From contig MSED01000005.1 in the NCBI GenBank assembly GCA_002099365.1, forward strand, positions 1,240,001 through 1,304,000: DNA of 64,000 nucleotides, in the 5' to 3' direction. A program made the translations under genes and the position numbers. The first letter of the stretch is position 1, and every line of letters starts with the position of its first letter. The stretch comes from Phialophora verrucosa (lineage: Eukaryota; Ascomycota; Eurotiomycetes; Chaetothyriales; Herpotrichiellaceae). Of the stretch, positions 52,999-63,504 are shown one piece after another. The notes under the pieces are model-generated. The model searched no databases, was not told the origin of the DNA, and saw nothing but the letters and a program-made list of their open reading frames with translations.

Positions 52999-55037
52999 CG
53001 GTCCTTTCCTTCCTCCGGGAGCTGTACTCCCTCGACACCCTCGATACTCGTTTCACGTCCTCCTCTACACCCCAGAAGTTGGTGAATGAGCATACCCCGA
53101 AACAGGGAGCAAGAGACGGAAAGACACAGACACAGCCTACGGATGCCTCACCGCCGCGATGGAGGACGCCAGAATTCTATGTATACCTGGTTGTCTTCCT
53201 CGTCTGCGTGCCTCAGATGTATTGGGCAGTAGTCAGCGTCTCGCAGCGTAGGTTCGAGCAAACTCGTCTAGGGATTGGATCTGACGAAATGCGAAACATA
53301 GCGGACTCGCCCAATTACTCAAAATATGAACATTTGCTTTCTCCGGGGCTCTTCGGTTGGAAAGTGGTATGTCGAGCGTGACCTGTTGGCGCTGTGTCGG
53401 GACGCTCATAGAGGTTTTAGGACAATTCCGATGCCCAGTATGCCGGGTTTCGAAACAACATCCCATACCTGACAGTGCTCATGTTTCTACACCCGTCCCT
53501 CCGCCGGCTTTACGAACATTGTACTTTCCCGAAGCCACCTCTTCCCAATGGCAGTGCGAATTCGAACACTCGTGGCCAAGTGGCCGCTGACGCCCGTCTT
53601 CGGAGCCGCCTAGCCTTTGACTTTGTCTCTGCGATGATCTATGTAACTGCTTTGAACGGCACATCAGTGCTCAAGATCCTCCTGATCCTCCTAGTCAACT
53701 TCAAGATCGCTACAGCACTTCCACGACACGTAATTCCGGTCGCAACCTGGGTTTTCAACATTGGCATCCTCTTCGCCAATGAACTCGCAAAAGGCTACCC
53801 CTACTCGGTAATGAGCGAAGCAATTGTGCCTTTCTTCCCCGCCGCCGGTGACTGGGGCAAATTTCTGGACTCCTATGGCGGGCTTCAGCCTCGCTGGGAA
53901 GTTTTGTTCAACTTCACCGTGTTGAGGATGATTTCCTTCAATATCGACTATTATTGGTCGCTGGATAGGTCAAGGGCTGGTAGTCCAATCGTGGTATGCC
54001 CGTCCATCACGATTCCTCTTGATTTGTGCAACCGCTCACGCTCGGGACCTGTCACTGACAATGTCAAGAAGAAACAACTCGATCCTTCGGCCTTATCAGA
54101 AAGGGATCGCGTGAATATGCCCGCCCCAGTTTCGGCTTACGCATCGTTTCGAACATACGTTGCCTACGTCTTATATCCGCCCTTGTATCTGGCCGGGCCG
54201 ATCTTGACCTTCAACGACTACATCTCGCAATCCTCCTACCCATTAACGTCGGTGTCGACAAAAAGGACCATTCTCTATGGCATCAGGTTTCTCGTTACGC
54301 TATGCTGCATGGAGTTTCTCATTCATACGGCGTACATGGTTGCCATATCAAAGGCGTCGCCGGATTGGTCGGTGTATACACCTTTTCAACTCAGCATGCT
54401 CGCTTACTTCAACCTGCATCACATCTGGTTGAAACTCATGATTCCATGGCGCTTTTTCAGGCTCTGGGCTCTGGCTGACGGGATCGACCCTCCAGAAAAC
54501 ATGATCCGATGCATGAGTGACAATTACTCCGCGTTAGCTTTCTGGCGTTCATGGCATCGAAGTTTCAACCGATGGACGATCCGCTACGTGTATGTCCCAC
54601 TTGGGGGAGGTCTCGGCGGAGGCTCTGGTAGACTCCGTGGGATCGGCAATATGCTTGTGGTCTTCACATTCGTGGCACTGTGGCATGATATACAATTACG
54701 GTTGTTGATATGGGGGTGGATGGTGGTGTTTTTCGTGCTCCCTGAAGTCCTTTTGACCCTCGCATTCCCAGCGTCGAAATGGAAGACCCGACCTAATACC
54801 TACCGTATCATCTGCGGCATTGGTGCGGTTGCTAACATCCTTATGATGATGACGGCAAATCTAGTCGGCTTTGCGGTGGGCATGGATGGTTTGACAAGCA
54901 TTGTCCATGGTATCGCCAGCAGCTGGCATGGAGCATTGTTCATGCTGAGTGCGTGCGTTATACTCTTTGTCGGTGTTCAAGTTATGTTCGAACACCGCGA
55001 AGACGAGAAGAGGAGGGGCATCAGGCTGAAATGCTAA
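52995..55037 (+). CDS. gup1: Gup1-like MBOAT-family O-acyltransferase
   Basis: Exon 1 is 52995-53366 and exon 2 is 53421-55037; the 54-bp intron has GTATGT...TTTTAG and phase 0, giving GLFGWKV|DNSDAQYAGFRNN. About 662 residues with many membrane segments. MBOAT signatures include LNFHH-type ANLHHIWLKL-like sequence (here YFNLHHIWLKLMIPWRFFRLW), FWRSWHRSFNRWTIRYVYVPLGG, and the catalytic-type His in FVALWHDIQLRLLIWGW. Gup1 in yeast acts in the ER as an O-acyltransferase remodelling GPI lipids. ERDRV and LAGPILTFNDY blocks match. A 75-nt segment at 53994-54068 looks like an extra in-frame intron (GTATGC...CTGAC...AAG), between SPIV and KKQLDPSALSERD. Confidence 0.9.
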
Positions 55038-55578
55038 GAGCCCTTCTGGATCCACAGGGAATTATTAAGAGATGTCCAGCGGCTTCAAATGCAGCAAGAC
55101 GATCGTCTAGTTTCTACCACATCAACGGTCAGAGTTCCTTGTGATCTGCCCAAATCTCTCGGCCGACAACAGAAGGTGGGGAACTCAACACACGAATCAT
55201 GGACGAAGAAATATCCCCTTCGCAGACGCACCTTCGCCGTGTTCGTACCCTTCCGCGGGAGTTTAAGCTCGTGTCGAGGTGATCTGGTAAGCAGGTCAAA
55301 AATCCATCGGATTTCGACAGAGTGTCATACACTGCGATTAGTTTCTACTACTGGGAGCCACTATTTCATCGGTGCCTCTTATGATGACGGCCTTCAACAC
55401 CGATCAATGCTTATATGTGCTCGATTGCCAGAACGACATCCGTCACGCATCTCACGGTTTTGCATCGTCTTCTGGATCTCTTAATTTTAGATTTTGCAGA
55501 CGTGGCTGCTGCCCAGCGCTGACCAGGCTCCTTGACCATTGACGTTTCATCCAGGTAAAAGTAATCAAGCTCAACACA
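55038..55578. other. Intergenic between gup1 and the glutathionyl reductase gene
   Basis: No gene supported; contains the second gene's promoter. Confidence 0.5.
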
Positions 55579-56808
55579 ATGTCTATTCAGGTAAGGCGGA
55601 CCTCCCAATCTCAGGATGAATGGTACGCATCCGTCCGCAAACGCTCGTGTTAGTCTACTACTGCTTGGTTCCAGTCCGACTAACGGTCATCACAGAGCAC
55701 TGCGGAGCATCCTCTCCCTGCGAAACTGTACAACGAGAAGGGCGAACTACAAAGACCGGCTTCTCAATTCCGGAACTGGATATCCACCGAGCCGGGCGCT
55801 AAGTTTCCCCCTGAGAAAGGAAGATATCATCTTTATGTCCAATATGCTTGTCCTTGGGGTAAGCGCGCGGCGCCATTGAAAGTATTCGCGGCGAGGACTC
55901 ACTATTCTGTAGCACATCGGACGTTGATCGTCCGCAAGCTCAAAGGTCTTGAGTCCATCATCTCCGTCACCTCAGTTCACTACCACATGAGCCTTGTCGA
56001 GAGCTGGCGCTTCGCGACGCCCGACGAAAAGCTGCCGATGGACGACGTAACACCAGATCCTCTGCATCCAGAGTTCAAGCGGTTGAAGGACCTTTACTAT
56101 CACGCAGATCCCAATTACACAGGCAGATTCACCGTGCCGGTGCTTTGGGACAAGAAGACAGACACGATCGTCAACAACGAAAGCAGTGAAATCATTCGAA
56201 TGTTGTACACAGAGTTCGATCAGCTCTTGCCCGAGGACAAGCGGATTGTAGACCTTTATCCCGAGCCGTTGAGGCGTCAGATTGATGAGACGAATGCCTG
56301 GACCTACGACAATGTCAACAATGGCGTGTAGTAAGTTAGGCCCCGGCTTCAATAGCTTTCCAGGCAGCATCGAGTCCAGCGATAGCTGACGAGCGACTCC
56401 TCATACAGCAAATGCGGTCTAGGCAAAACACAGGAGGCATATCACAAGGCAGTTTCGACGCTCTTCGGCTCCCTGGACCGTATCGAGACCCACCTCTCTA
56501 ACACCTCGAAAGACGGACCTTACTATTTCGGCGCCGCGATCACTGAGGCAGATGTCCGTCTCTACGTGACTATCATTCGCTTCGATCCCGTGTATGTGTC
56601 GCTTTTCAAGACCAATAGGGGCATGATTCGCTACCAGTACCCGAACATCCATCGATGGGTGAGAAATCTGTACTGGAATGTCCCGGCGTTCAAGGACACA
56701 ACGAGCTTTGAGCACATCAAAGGGCATTACTTTATGAGTTTGACGATTATAAACCCCAGTGGGATTGTTCCAGAGGGCCCTGTGCCTGATATTCTTCCTC
56801 TGGACTAG
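55579..56808 (+). CDS. S-glutathionyl-hydroquinone reductase (omega-type GST, Ecm4/Gto family)
   Basis: Four exons: 55579-55590, 55696-55858, 55913-56330 and 56409-56808, with GT...AG introns of 105, 54 and 78 bp. The product is 330 residues. The first exon codes only MSIQ; a 12-nt first exon is unusual but every join keeps frame. The active-site motif YACPWAHRTLIV (Cys-Pro-Trp) is rebuilt across the second intron. NNESSEIIRMLYTEFD, TYDNVNNGVYKCGLG and the C-terminal ITEADVRLYVTIIRFDPVYVSLFKTN complete the family pattern. These enzymes reduce glutathionyl-hydroquinones, using the active Cys and GSH, in quinone detoxification. The alternative acceptor at 55704 would drop three residues. Confidence 0.92.
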
Positions 56809-57344
56809 AACGGGGTTTGATGGAAGTGGCCGGGGCAAGGCCGTGTCGCTGTCTTGCGTCTTTACACCAGTTCTGGAGACCAACGCAAAGAGTGGAGGGA
56901 GAGTGAAAGCACGGCGATTGTGCCAACCTAGGAGAAAAGATAGACAATTCAAGCCAGTTGTAGTGGATGGATGCTATGGTGGTTCTGGCTCCGAATTTGT
57001 CTACCGGGCTTCCTACTCCTTACTACCTCTAGTCTTCTAATAATTAGTCCATGTACTACCTACGCATTCCCCGCGCATCTTGGTCACACCAACATATTTC
57101 TTCTCTGTCTATATCGTTAAGACAGCAGACGGCCGGGCGCTATAGGCCAGCCCGGGGAAGTTTGCCAAGGCGGCGCCACACCCGACGAGGCTCTGGATTG
57201 GTGCGCCACGCAAATTTCAGACTTCTACGCCACAGATTCTGCGGTAACAAATTTGCGTTGATGTTTCGGAGTCGGGTATTGCCAAAGACAGGGAGGCTGG
57301 CGGATACAGTTGATACAAGATCGGATTGGGGAGTCGCCACAGAA
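56809..57344. other. Intergenic, upstream of the DEAH helicase
   Basis: The helicase frame is open here from 57051, but the residues are basic, low in family signal and probably untranslated. No other gene. Confidence 0.5.
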
Positions 57345-59888
57345 ATGCTGTCGCACAAGGGACGCAAGCGCACCGCCGACGAGGCCTTCAAAACGAAACT
57401 TGGCGCTCTGAAGGACGGCGTGCGCAACGGGCCCAACGGCAAAATCGTCAACTTCGAGGACGCTCCAAGCAACGATCATGAACCAGTTCATGGAGGGGAG
57501 GACTCCCCATCGACGAAGCCGAACAAGGCGCCTAAGCCCGGGTTGAAAGAGCGAGCGCGGAATCTCCAGCCCGCCAGGCAGGGACTCCCAATCTACAGCC
57601 ACGCGGACCAGATACGCCAGAAACTCAGGGACCACGACGTGCTCCTCCTCGTGGGGGAGACAGGATCGGGCAAGTCAACACAGGTGCCGCAATTTCTGGC
57701 CACCGAGCCGTGGTGCAGGAAACGGAAAATCCGCACCGGCGTCAATGCTGGCGCCAACGTGGGCGGATGCATAGCCATTACCCAGCCCCGAAGGGTAGCT
57801 GCGATATCATTGGCGCGGCGCGTGGCTGAAGAAATGGGCTCGCCGCTGGGGAACTCGAGCCCAGCTTCGCAGGTGGGATATTCGGTGCGGTTCGAGAACA
57901 GCACTAGTCCGTGCACGCGGATCAAGTTCCTGACGGAGGGGATGCTTTTGCAGGAGATGCTACGGGACCCGTGGTTGAGGGAGTACTCGGCCGTTGTGGT
58001 GGACGAGGTCCACGAGCGGGGTCTGAACGTCGATTTAGTGCTGGGCTTTCTCAGAAGGATGCAGGATCTCAGACACGAGGGCGATGGAAGGGGCGGCCGG
58101 CCGGTCAAGGTCGTGGTCATGAGCGCTACGGCGGATATGGAGAAGATTCAAGGATTCTTTGACCTTGGACGGAGTGCTGGCAACGGGAGAAGTGAGGAGG
58201 CGGCAGCAGCATCACCGGCAAGAAATGCTGACGGTACGGCTGTGCCAAAGCCGACAACGAGGCTCGCCTCGGCAACGTCACTGTTTATCAAAGGACGACA
58301 GTATCCCGTGAAGGTCATTTACACGCCTACACCAGTCCCAGATGTCCTCGACGCAGCGTACCAACGGATAATACGGATTCACGCGCATACACCTCTACCG
58401 GGCGACGTACTCGTCTTCCTGACAGGCCAAGAGACGGTGGAATCGCTCCTCAGTCTCCTGACGTCCTGGTCGCTTTCCATCCAGAAAGATCCCAAGCAGT
58501 CGCAGACACTTCCGAAACTGCTCCTTCTGCCGCTTTACGCCGCCCTGCCTTCGAACATGCAACAACGGGTCTTCCAGCCGACGCCCAAGTTCACAAGGAA
58601 GATCATCTTGGCTACCAACATTGCGGAGACGAGTATCACGGTGCCTGGGATCAGATATGTGGTTGACACGGGCAAAGCCAAACAACGACTCTTCCGCCCT
58701 TCTCTCAACCTCGACACACTCCTCACGGTGCCCATATCTCGAAGTTCGGCCAATCAACGGTCTGGGCGAGCTGGTCGAGATGCACCGGGGACGACATACC
58801 GGCTGTACACCGAAGCCGACTTCTACGAGCTGGCTCAGGACACCGAGCCCGAGATCCTGCGCTGTGACCTCAGCCAGCTCGCTCTGACGCTCAAAGCACA
58901 TGCCATCGACGACCTAGGCAGTTTTCCGTTCCTCACCCCTCCGCCACGTCGAGCTCTCGAACGGGCGTTGATTCATCTCCTTCAACTCTCGGCGCTCGAC
59001 AGCTCGACCGGCCAGATTACGAGCTTGGGCCGGGAGATGAGCGTCCTCCCTCTCCCTGCAAGCTTGGGCCGGGTGCTGCTCGCCAGCACAGACCCAGCAT
59101 ACGACTGTGCCGAGGAAATCATCGACATTGTCTCGGCGCTGAGTGTCGAAAACATCTTCCTCAACATCCACAACCGCACCGCGTCCTCCAACCCGGGCGA
59201 TCCACTGAACCCGACCATGAAATCTTCCCTCCACGGCGCGGACGCCGACTCTGACCTTGAGGATGGCTCAGCCGAGGCTCTGGCCCAGCAAGCACGGCGT
59301 CAGCTCTTCCGTCGAGAAGGCGACCATCTCACCCTCCTGGCCACCGTGCAGGCCTACGCGGCCGAAAACACCGATCGACGCCGCTGGTGTGAGGAGCGGT
59401 ACATCTCCCATCGAGCCATGAGCGGCGCCATGGACGTGAGGAAACAGTTAACCGCGCTGATGGAACGATACCAAGCCCGGGCCAAGAATCAGGCGAACGC
59501 CAACACTACGACCAAGGCCAAGACAGTCGGCAAAGCGCAGCCACGGAAGCTTGATCCCTCGGTCCCTGACCACCATGACCCCGCGACGCTCTCGGCCCGC
59601 ATCCTGAAGTGCATGTTGAGGGGTTTCCATCCAAATGTGGCGCGGCTCTGCGCCGATGGGAGCTATCGAACGACGCTCACGAATCAACCCGTAGCCATAC
59701 ACCCTAGCTCGGTGCTGTTTTCGCTTCCTTCGCGAGCAGCGGGAGATGAGCGGGCTGGAGCTGGTGGGAGGACTCAGCCCAGGAAGTTCGAGGCCATCAT
59801 GTACAGCGAATTCGTGTACACCGGGACGAAGGCGTACGCTCGTGGTGTGAGTGCGGTGGAGTTGAAATGGCTGGAGGATATTTTTTGA
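57345..59888 (+). CDS. DEAH-box RNA helicase, Dhr2-like (ribosome biogenesis)
   Basis: Single exon, 847 residues from the ATG at 57345 (MLSHKGRKRTADEAF). Helicase motifs in order: GETGSGKSTQVPQF (I, about residue 103), TQPRRVAA (Ia), VVVDEVHERGLNVDLVLGF (II, DEVH instead of DEAH), MSATAD (III), FLTGQET (IV), LATNIAETSITVPGIRYVVD (V) and QRSGRAGRDAPG (VI, about residue 472). The winged-helix, ratchet and OB-fold C-terminal region follows (ILRCDLSQLALTLKA). The short N-terminal extension and overall size fit Dhr2/DHX33-type proteins rather than the larger Prp or Dhr1 helicases. In yeast Dhr2 works in 18S rRNA processing in the nucleolus. A Thr/Asn/Lys-rich insertion lies in the C-terminal part. 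Confidence 0.88.
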   Translation: MLSHKGRKRTADEAFKTKLGALKDGVRNGPNGKIVNFEDAPSNDHEPVHGGEDSPSTKPNKAPKPGLKERARNLQPARQGLPIYSHADQIRQKLRDHDVLLLVGETGSGKSTQVPQFLATEPWCRKRKIRTGVNAGANVGGCIAITQPRRVAAISLARRVAEEMGSPLGNSSPASQVGYSVRFENSTSPCTRIKFLTEGMLLQEMLRDPWLREYSAVVVDEVHERGLNVDLVLGFLRRMQDLRHEGDGRGGRPVKVVVMSATADMEKIQGFFDLGRSAGNGRSEEAAAASPARNADGTAVPKPTTRLASATSLFIKGRQYPVKVIYTPTPVPDVLDAAYQRIIRIHAHTPLPGDVLVFLTGQETVESLLSLLTSWSLSIQKDPKQSQTLPKLLLLPLYAALPSNMQQRVFQPTPKFTRKIILATNIAETSITVPGIRYVVDTGKAKQRLFRPSLNLDTLLTVPISRSSANQRSGRAGRDAPGTTYRLYTEADFYELAQDTEPEILRCDLSQLALTLKAHAIDDLGSFPFLTPPPRRALERALIHLLQLSALDSSTGQITSLGREMSVLPLPASLGRVLLASTDPAYDCAEEIIDIVSALSVENIFLNIHNRTASSNPGDPLNPTMKSSLHGADADSDLEDGSAEALAQQARRQLFRREGDHLTLLATVQAYAAENTDRRRWCEERYISHRAMSGAMDVRKQLTALMERYQARAKNQANANTTTKAKTVGKAQPRKLDPSVPDHHDPATLSARILKCMLRGFHPNVARLCADGSYRTTLTNQPVAIHPSSVLFSLPSRAAGDERAGAGGRTQPRKFEAIMYSEFVYTGTKAYARGVSAVELKWLEDIF

Positions 59889-61674
59889 ACGTGGCAGTGG
59901 TATGTATGTACATAGCTGCGTTGGAAGCGAATATCATTCATTTCTACTCGCCTACCAGCGTATTAAGCGCCCCTGCGCCTGCGGGGTTCTAGAGACACAT
60001 TATTACAGTGACAATTTGGCTTTCACACAGTTACGGATGCGGTAGTAAGTATGTCGTGCCGAGGCATCTCTTTGCATTAAAAAACACGAAGCTGTCAATG
60101 CATTCTGAACATGGATCTGCATATTGAGGCGGATTAATCGGCGCAGCACCAGATCAAAGCTGCTCGGATGAGGTGCATGCGATGCGAGTTCGATGGTGAT
60201 CTTGTACTCGCACAGTCCAGTCCACTTCCCAACGATCCTTCTCCCGCAAACTAGCCCAGTAGATCGCCACCCTAAACGCACCAGAGGCCTCACATGATGT
60301 TTGTCTCTCGCTCTCTGTCCCGTCAACTGGGGGGCTGGAGGAGTGTCCCCAAACGATGACGCAGAGATTGCAGCGGCCCAACTGACATTTGGCTGCATGT
60401 CTCACATCGCTGCACCCACAAGGCACCCACTGCACCCTCAGAGTCCTGCCCCGGGAAGTCTCAAGAAGCGTCCATGCACGCCATTACAACTGTGCAAGTG
60501 GCTGAGAGCGGAAAAGATAGGCCAGCGTGGTCTGCGCGGCAAACCTTCAATACGAGCTCGAGCCCCCGCCACTTCGATTCGATTGCCTGACTGGCGGTTC
60601 TCCAGCTGTGCGTCTTCCTTTTCACACTACGCTGGACGGCCTTTCCATTTCGATCACGTTCACATCGATAGCAGGTACCTCCGGCTCCTTCTCTGTTCAC
60701 CCCAGCAGCTGACGACGCATTAGTGTGTCGGCTAACGCTGCTTGCAGAATCCTCTACTTCATCATTCTTGACTCAGGACGTCACCATGTTCCAATGTGTC
60801 TGCGGGGAGAAGCATCTCAACTGGCGAACAGCATCAACGAAGGGATCCTGCCGAAAACAACCGAACAACTCGTACGATGATGGATCGCCGCTTGCTCCAC
60901 ATCAGCGCCATACACATGTCTGCTGCTCGTTAACTCTAGAGCACCTTCGAACCTAAGCAATCAAGTCTGAAAGAGCAGCTGGGCCTCGCACTGGGTAGAG
61001 AGCAAGGTGGAAATCCAAACTTTCTCGGTGACCTTGCAGTTCGAAGATCACGTCAAATGTAATGTCGACGCCACCGGATCGGTTGGCAGTGGTCCGGAAA
61101 GAAAGAGCTGGCCGACACCCCATACTCTTCTCAGGCGGTTCGCCTAAAGAACCTCGTTCCCATTGGACACCGTCAGGAGCTTCATTCATGAGATGTTGCT
61201 TCGCTGCTGCACGAGCGGGGTACTATGATTCGCACACCACTGCAACCACTGGGCTCTATATCTGATGTGTCCCGATATGTGGGACGTCGAGGCATCATGC
61301 ATGCAAGACCTTCAACTAACACTGAAGTGTCACCCAGTCGTTCGCTCTCCCGGAACACCATTCCCACAGAAACATGGCTTCAATTCGACGGGACAGTCGA
61401 CACTAAGGCACCCGTTTGGAGCTTCTGGAGCTTTCACTGTCACTGCATCTTGCTGCTCCGTTCGTCGGACCGAAGAGCTCATGAGAGCTCTAGAGCACAT
61501 TCAAATATGCACCGGCTGCATTTCTTCCACCTGAGATATTTTCTCCCTCGCCAACCTGGTGTCTCAGAACCATTGGTAAGATCGCTGTCCTTCGTTCGGG
61601 CGTCTACCTTCTTTCGTTGAAAGCCTCGCTTGGGATTTGTGTCGGCAACAAGAAATCATCTACACAAGCCCAAC
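59889..61674. other. 1.8-kb intergenic region upstream of the PIR-type gene
   Basis: No gene could be supported; short open frames only. A minus-strand 78-codon frame at 60953-61189 reads plausibly (GGVDITFDVIFELQG) but is isolated. It would contain the promoter of the cell-wall protein gene. Confidence 0.45.
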
Positions 61675-63199
61675 ATGCGCACATTCGCTCTGCTCACGGC
61701 GTTGGCCGCCATGGCTCTTGCCACACCCATGCCTCAAGGAGTGACCTCCCAGATCGCTCCATCCTCACCTGCTCCAGATGGCTGCTCGCCCTCGTTTAGC
61801 GGCACCTTCGGACTCACAGTCGTCAATGTGTCCTCGGCAGCGAAGCGAGACCTTCAAGAGGTGAGACAAGGCTGTCCTTGATAGTGGTCAGCGGAAAGAC
61901 TGACAAGCCTAGCGACAACAAGCCGGCATCCTAACCCTTACTCTGACCGACTCCGTCCTGCTGGACCAGGCCGGTCGCACGGGATACGTCGCCGCCAACT
62001 ACCAATTTCAGTTCGACGACCCTCCTCAGGCAGGCGCCATTTACACCAGCGGCTTCTCCGTCTGCTCGAACTACAGCCTTGCGTTGGGTGGCTCCGCTAT
62101 CTGGTACCAGTGTTTGAGCGGAGACTTCTACAATCTCTATGACCGGAACTGGGCGCCTCACTGTGTCCCAATCTATCTTTACGCCCTGGCGTCCTCGACT
62201 CCTGCTACGACCACGGCGGCTCCCACAGTCAGCCAAATGACTGATGGTCAAGCGGCCGCGACTTCTGCTGTAACTCAGCTCACAGACGGACAGTAAGTGG
62301 ACGCTGGACATCATTGCTCCTTCCCTAGCCCGTGCCCCAGCTACAAGTCATCTCATATTTTTGCTAACCAATGGCTCATTTGTAGGCCACAAGCACCCAC
62401 TGGCGCCCCCGCCTCACAGATAAGCGATGGTCAGATCCAAGCCCCCACTGGTACACCCGTCACCCAGATCTCAGACGGTCAGCCCCAAGCTCCCACCGGC
62501 GCTCCCGTCTCTCAAATCTCAGACGGTCAGCCCCAAGCTCCCACCGGTGCCCCAGTCTCTCAAATCTCAGACGGTCAGCCTCAGGCTCCGACTGGTGCCC
62601 CGGTCTCGCAGATCTCAGACGGTCAACCCCAAGCTCCCACCGGTGCCCCAGTATCGCAGATCTCGGACGGTCAGCCTCAGGCTCCGACTGGTGCCCCGGT
62701 CTCGCAGATCTCAGACGGTCAACCCCAAGCTCCAACCGGTGCCCCAGTATCGCAGATCTCGGATGGACAGCCACAGGCTCCTACCGGCGCCCCTGTCACT
62801 CAAATCTCGGATGGACAGCCCCAGGCTCCTACCGGCGCCCCTGTCACTCAAATCTCGGATGGACAGCCCCAGGCTCCGACGGGCGCTCCTGTCACACAGA
62901 TCTCGGACGGTCAGCCACAGGCTCCGACAGGTGCCCCGGTCACACAAATTTCAGATGGACAGCCACAGGCACCTACCGGTGCGCCAGTCACACAAATTTC
63001 AGATGGACAGCCTCAAGCTCCCACTGGTGCTCCGGTCACCCAGATTTCAGATGGGCAGCCACAGGCTCCCACGGGCGTCGCCCCTGCCGCTACCACCTCG
63101 GCCGGCCCTGCGGCTTACACTGGCGCTGCTCACCGACCTGAGTTCGCTGGCAGCCTAGCAGCGGTGGCTGGTATTGCCGGCCTCGTTGTTTTGCTTTGA
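61675..63199 (+). CDS. PIR-type cell-wall protein with repeat array and GPI-anchor-like tail
   Basis: Three exons: 61675-61860, 61913-62292 and 62386-63199 (introns 52 and 93 bp), 459 residues. A signal peptide (MRTFALLTALAAMALA) leads into a four-cysteine domain (C37, C113, C129, C146; YQFQFDDPPQAGAIYTSGFSVC, CLSGDFYNLYDR) that matches the C-terminal domain of yeast Pir proteins. Two degenerate units (QMTDGQ, QLTDGQ) and then 14 repeats of 16 residues (pattern PQAPTGAPVSQISDGQ) follow. The QIxDGQ core is the PIR motif, whose first Gln can form an ester link to beta-1,3-glucan in yeast. The C-terminus is an Ala/Thr stretch then a hydrophobic end (FAGSLAAVAGIAGLVVLL), like a GPI signal. So two wall-attachment modes are suggested in one protein. 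A KR pair at residues 57-58 lies inside the Cys domain. Confidence 0.88.
62387..63058 (+). repeat. Coding tandem repeat, 14 units of exactly 48 bp
   Basis: 672 bp with no length variation, one unit per 16-residue PIR repeat. Units 3-8 code Ser before QISDGQ and units 9-14 code Thr there. Units 5 and 7 are identical and units 6 and 8 nearly so, showing a 96-bp duplication. It is not a CRISPR array, because units are contiguous and coding. Confidence 0.95.
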
Positions 63200-63504
63200 G
63201 TGCCGTGCCATCTCCTAAGCCTCTCCGTCCTCCACCTCGCCGTCGATCTTGAAAAGACCAACTCTTAATTCTCTCCCTCGAAAAGTTTGTCAAGCGGGAA
63301 ATACTGCGCACTTTGCATTTCGGGATTAAGCCAGGTGCATTTGAACTGGGAATACAGCTCGACGAAATTTGGGCTTGCCCTCCGATGCCGTACATGGACG
63401 AATGCGTCCTCGATGGTTTTGCAATGGCCCTGTTTTCTTTAGTGCCAGTGTAAATAATTTTTAATCAACCCCTACTATGTGACAAGACTCCTAGATTCGA
63501 TGTG
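63200..63504. other. Convergent intergenic region
   Basis: 3' flanks of the PIR-type gene and the P450; nothing else seen. Confidence 0.5.

Noticed and set aside
62387..63058. Regular repeats that could suggest a CRISPR array
   Set aside because: Units are contiguous, coding and in frame, and the genome is eukaryotic.
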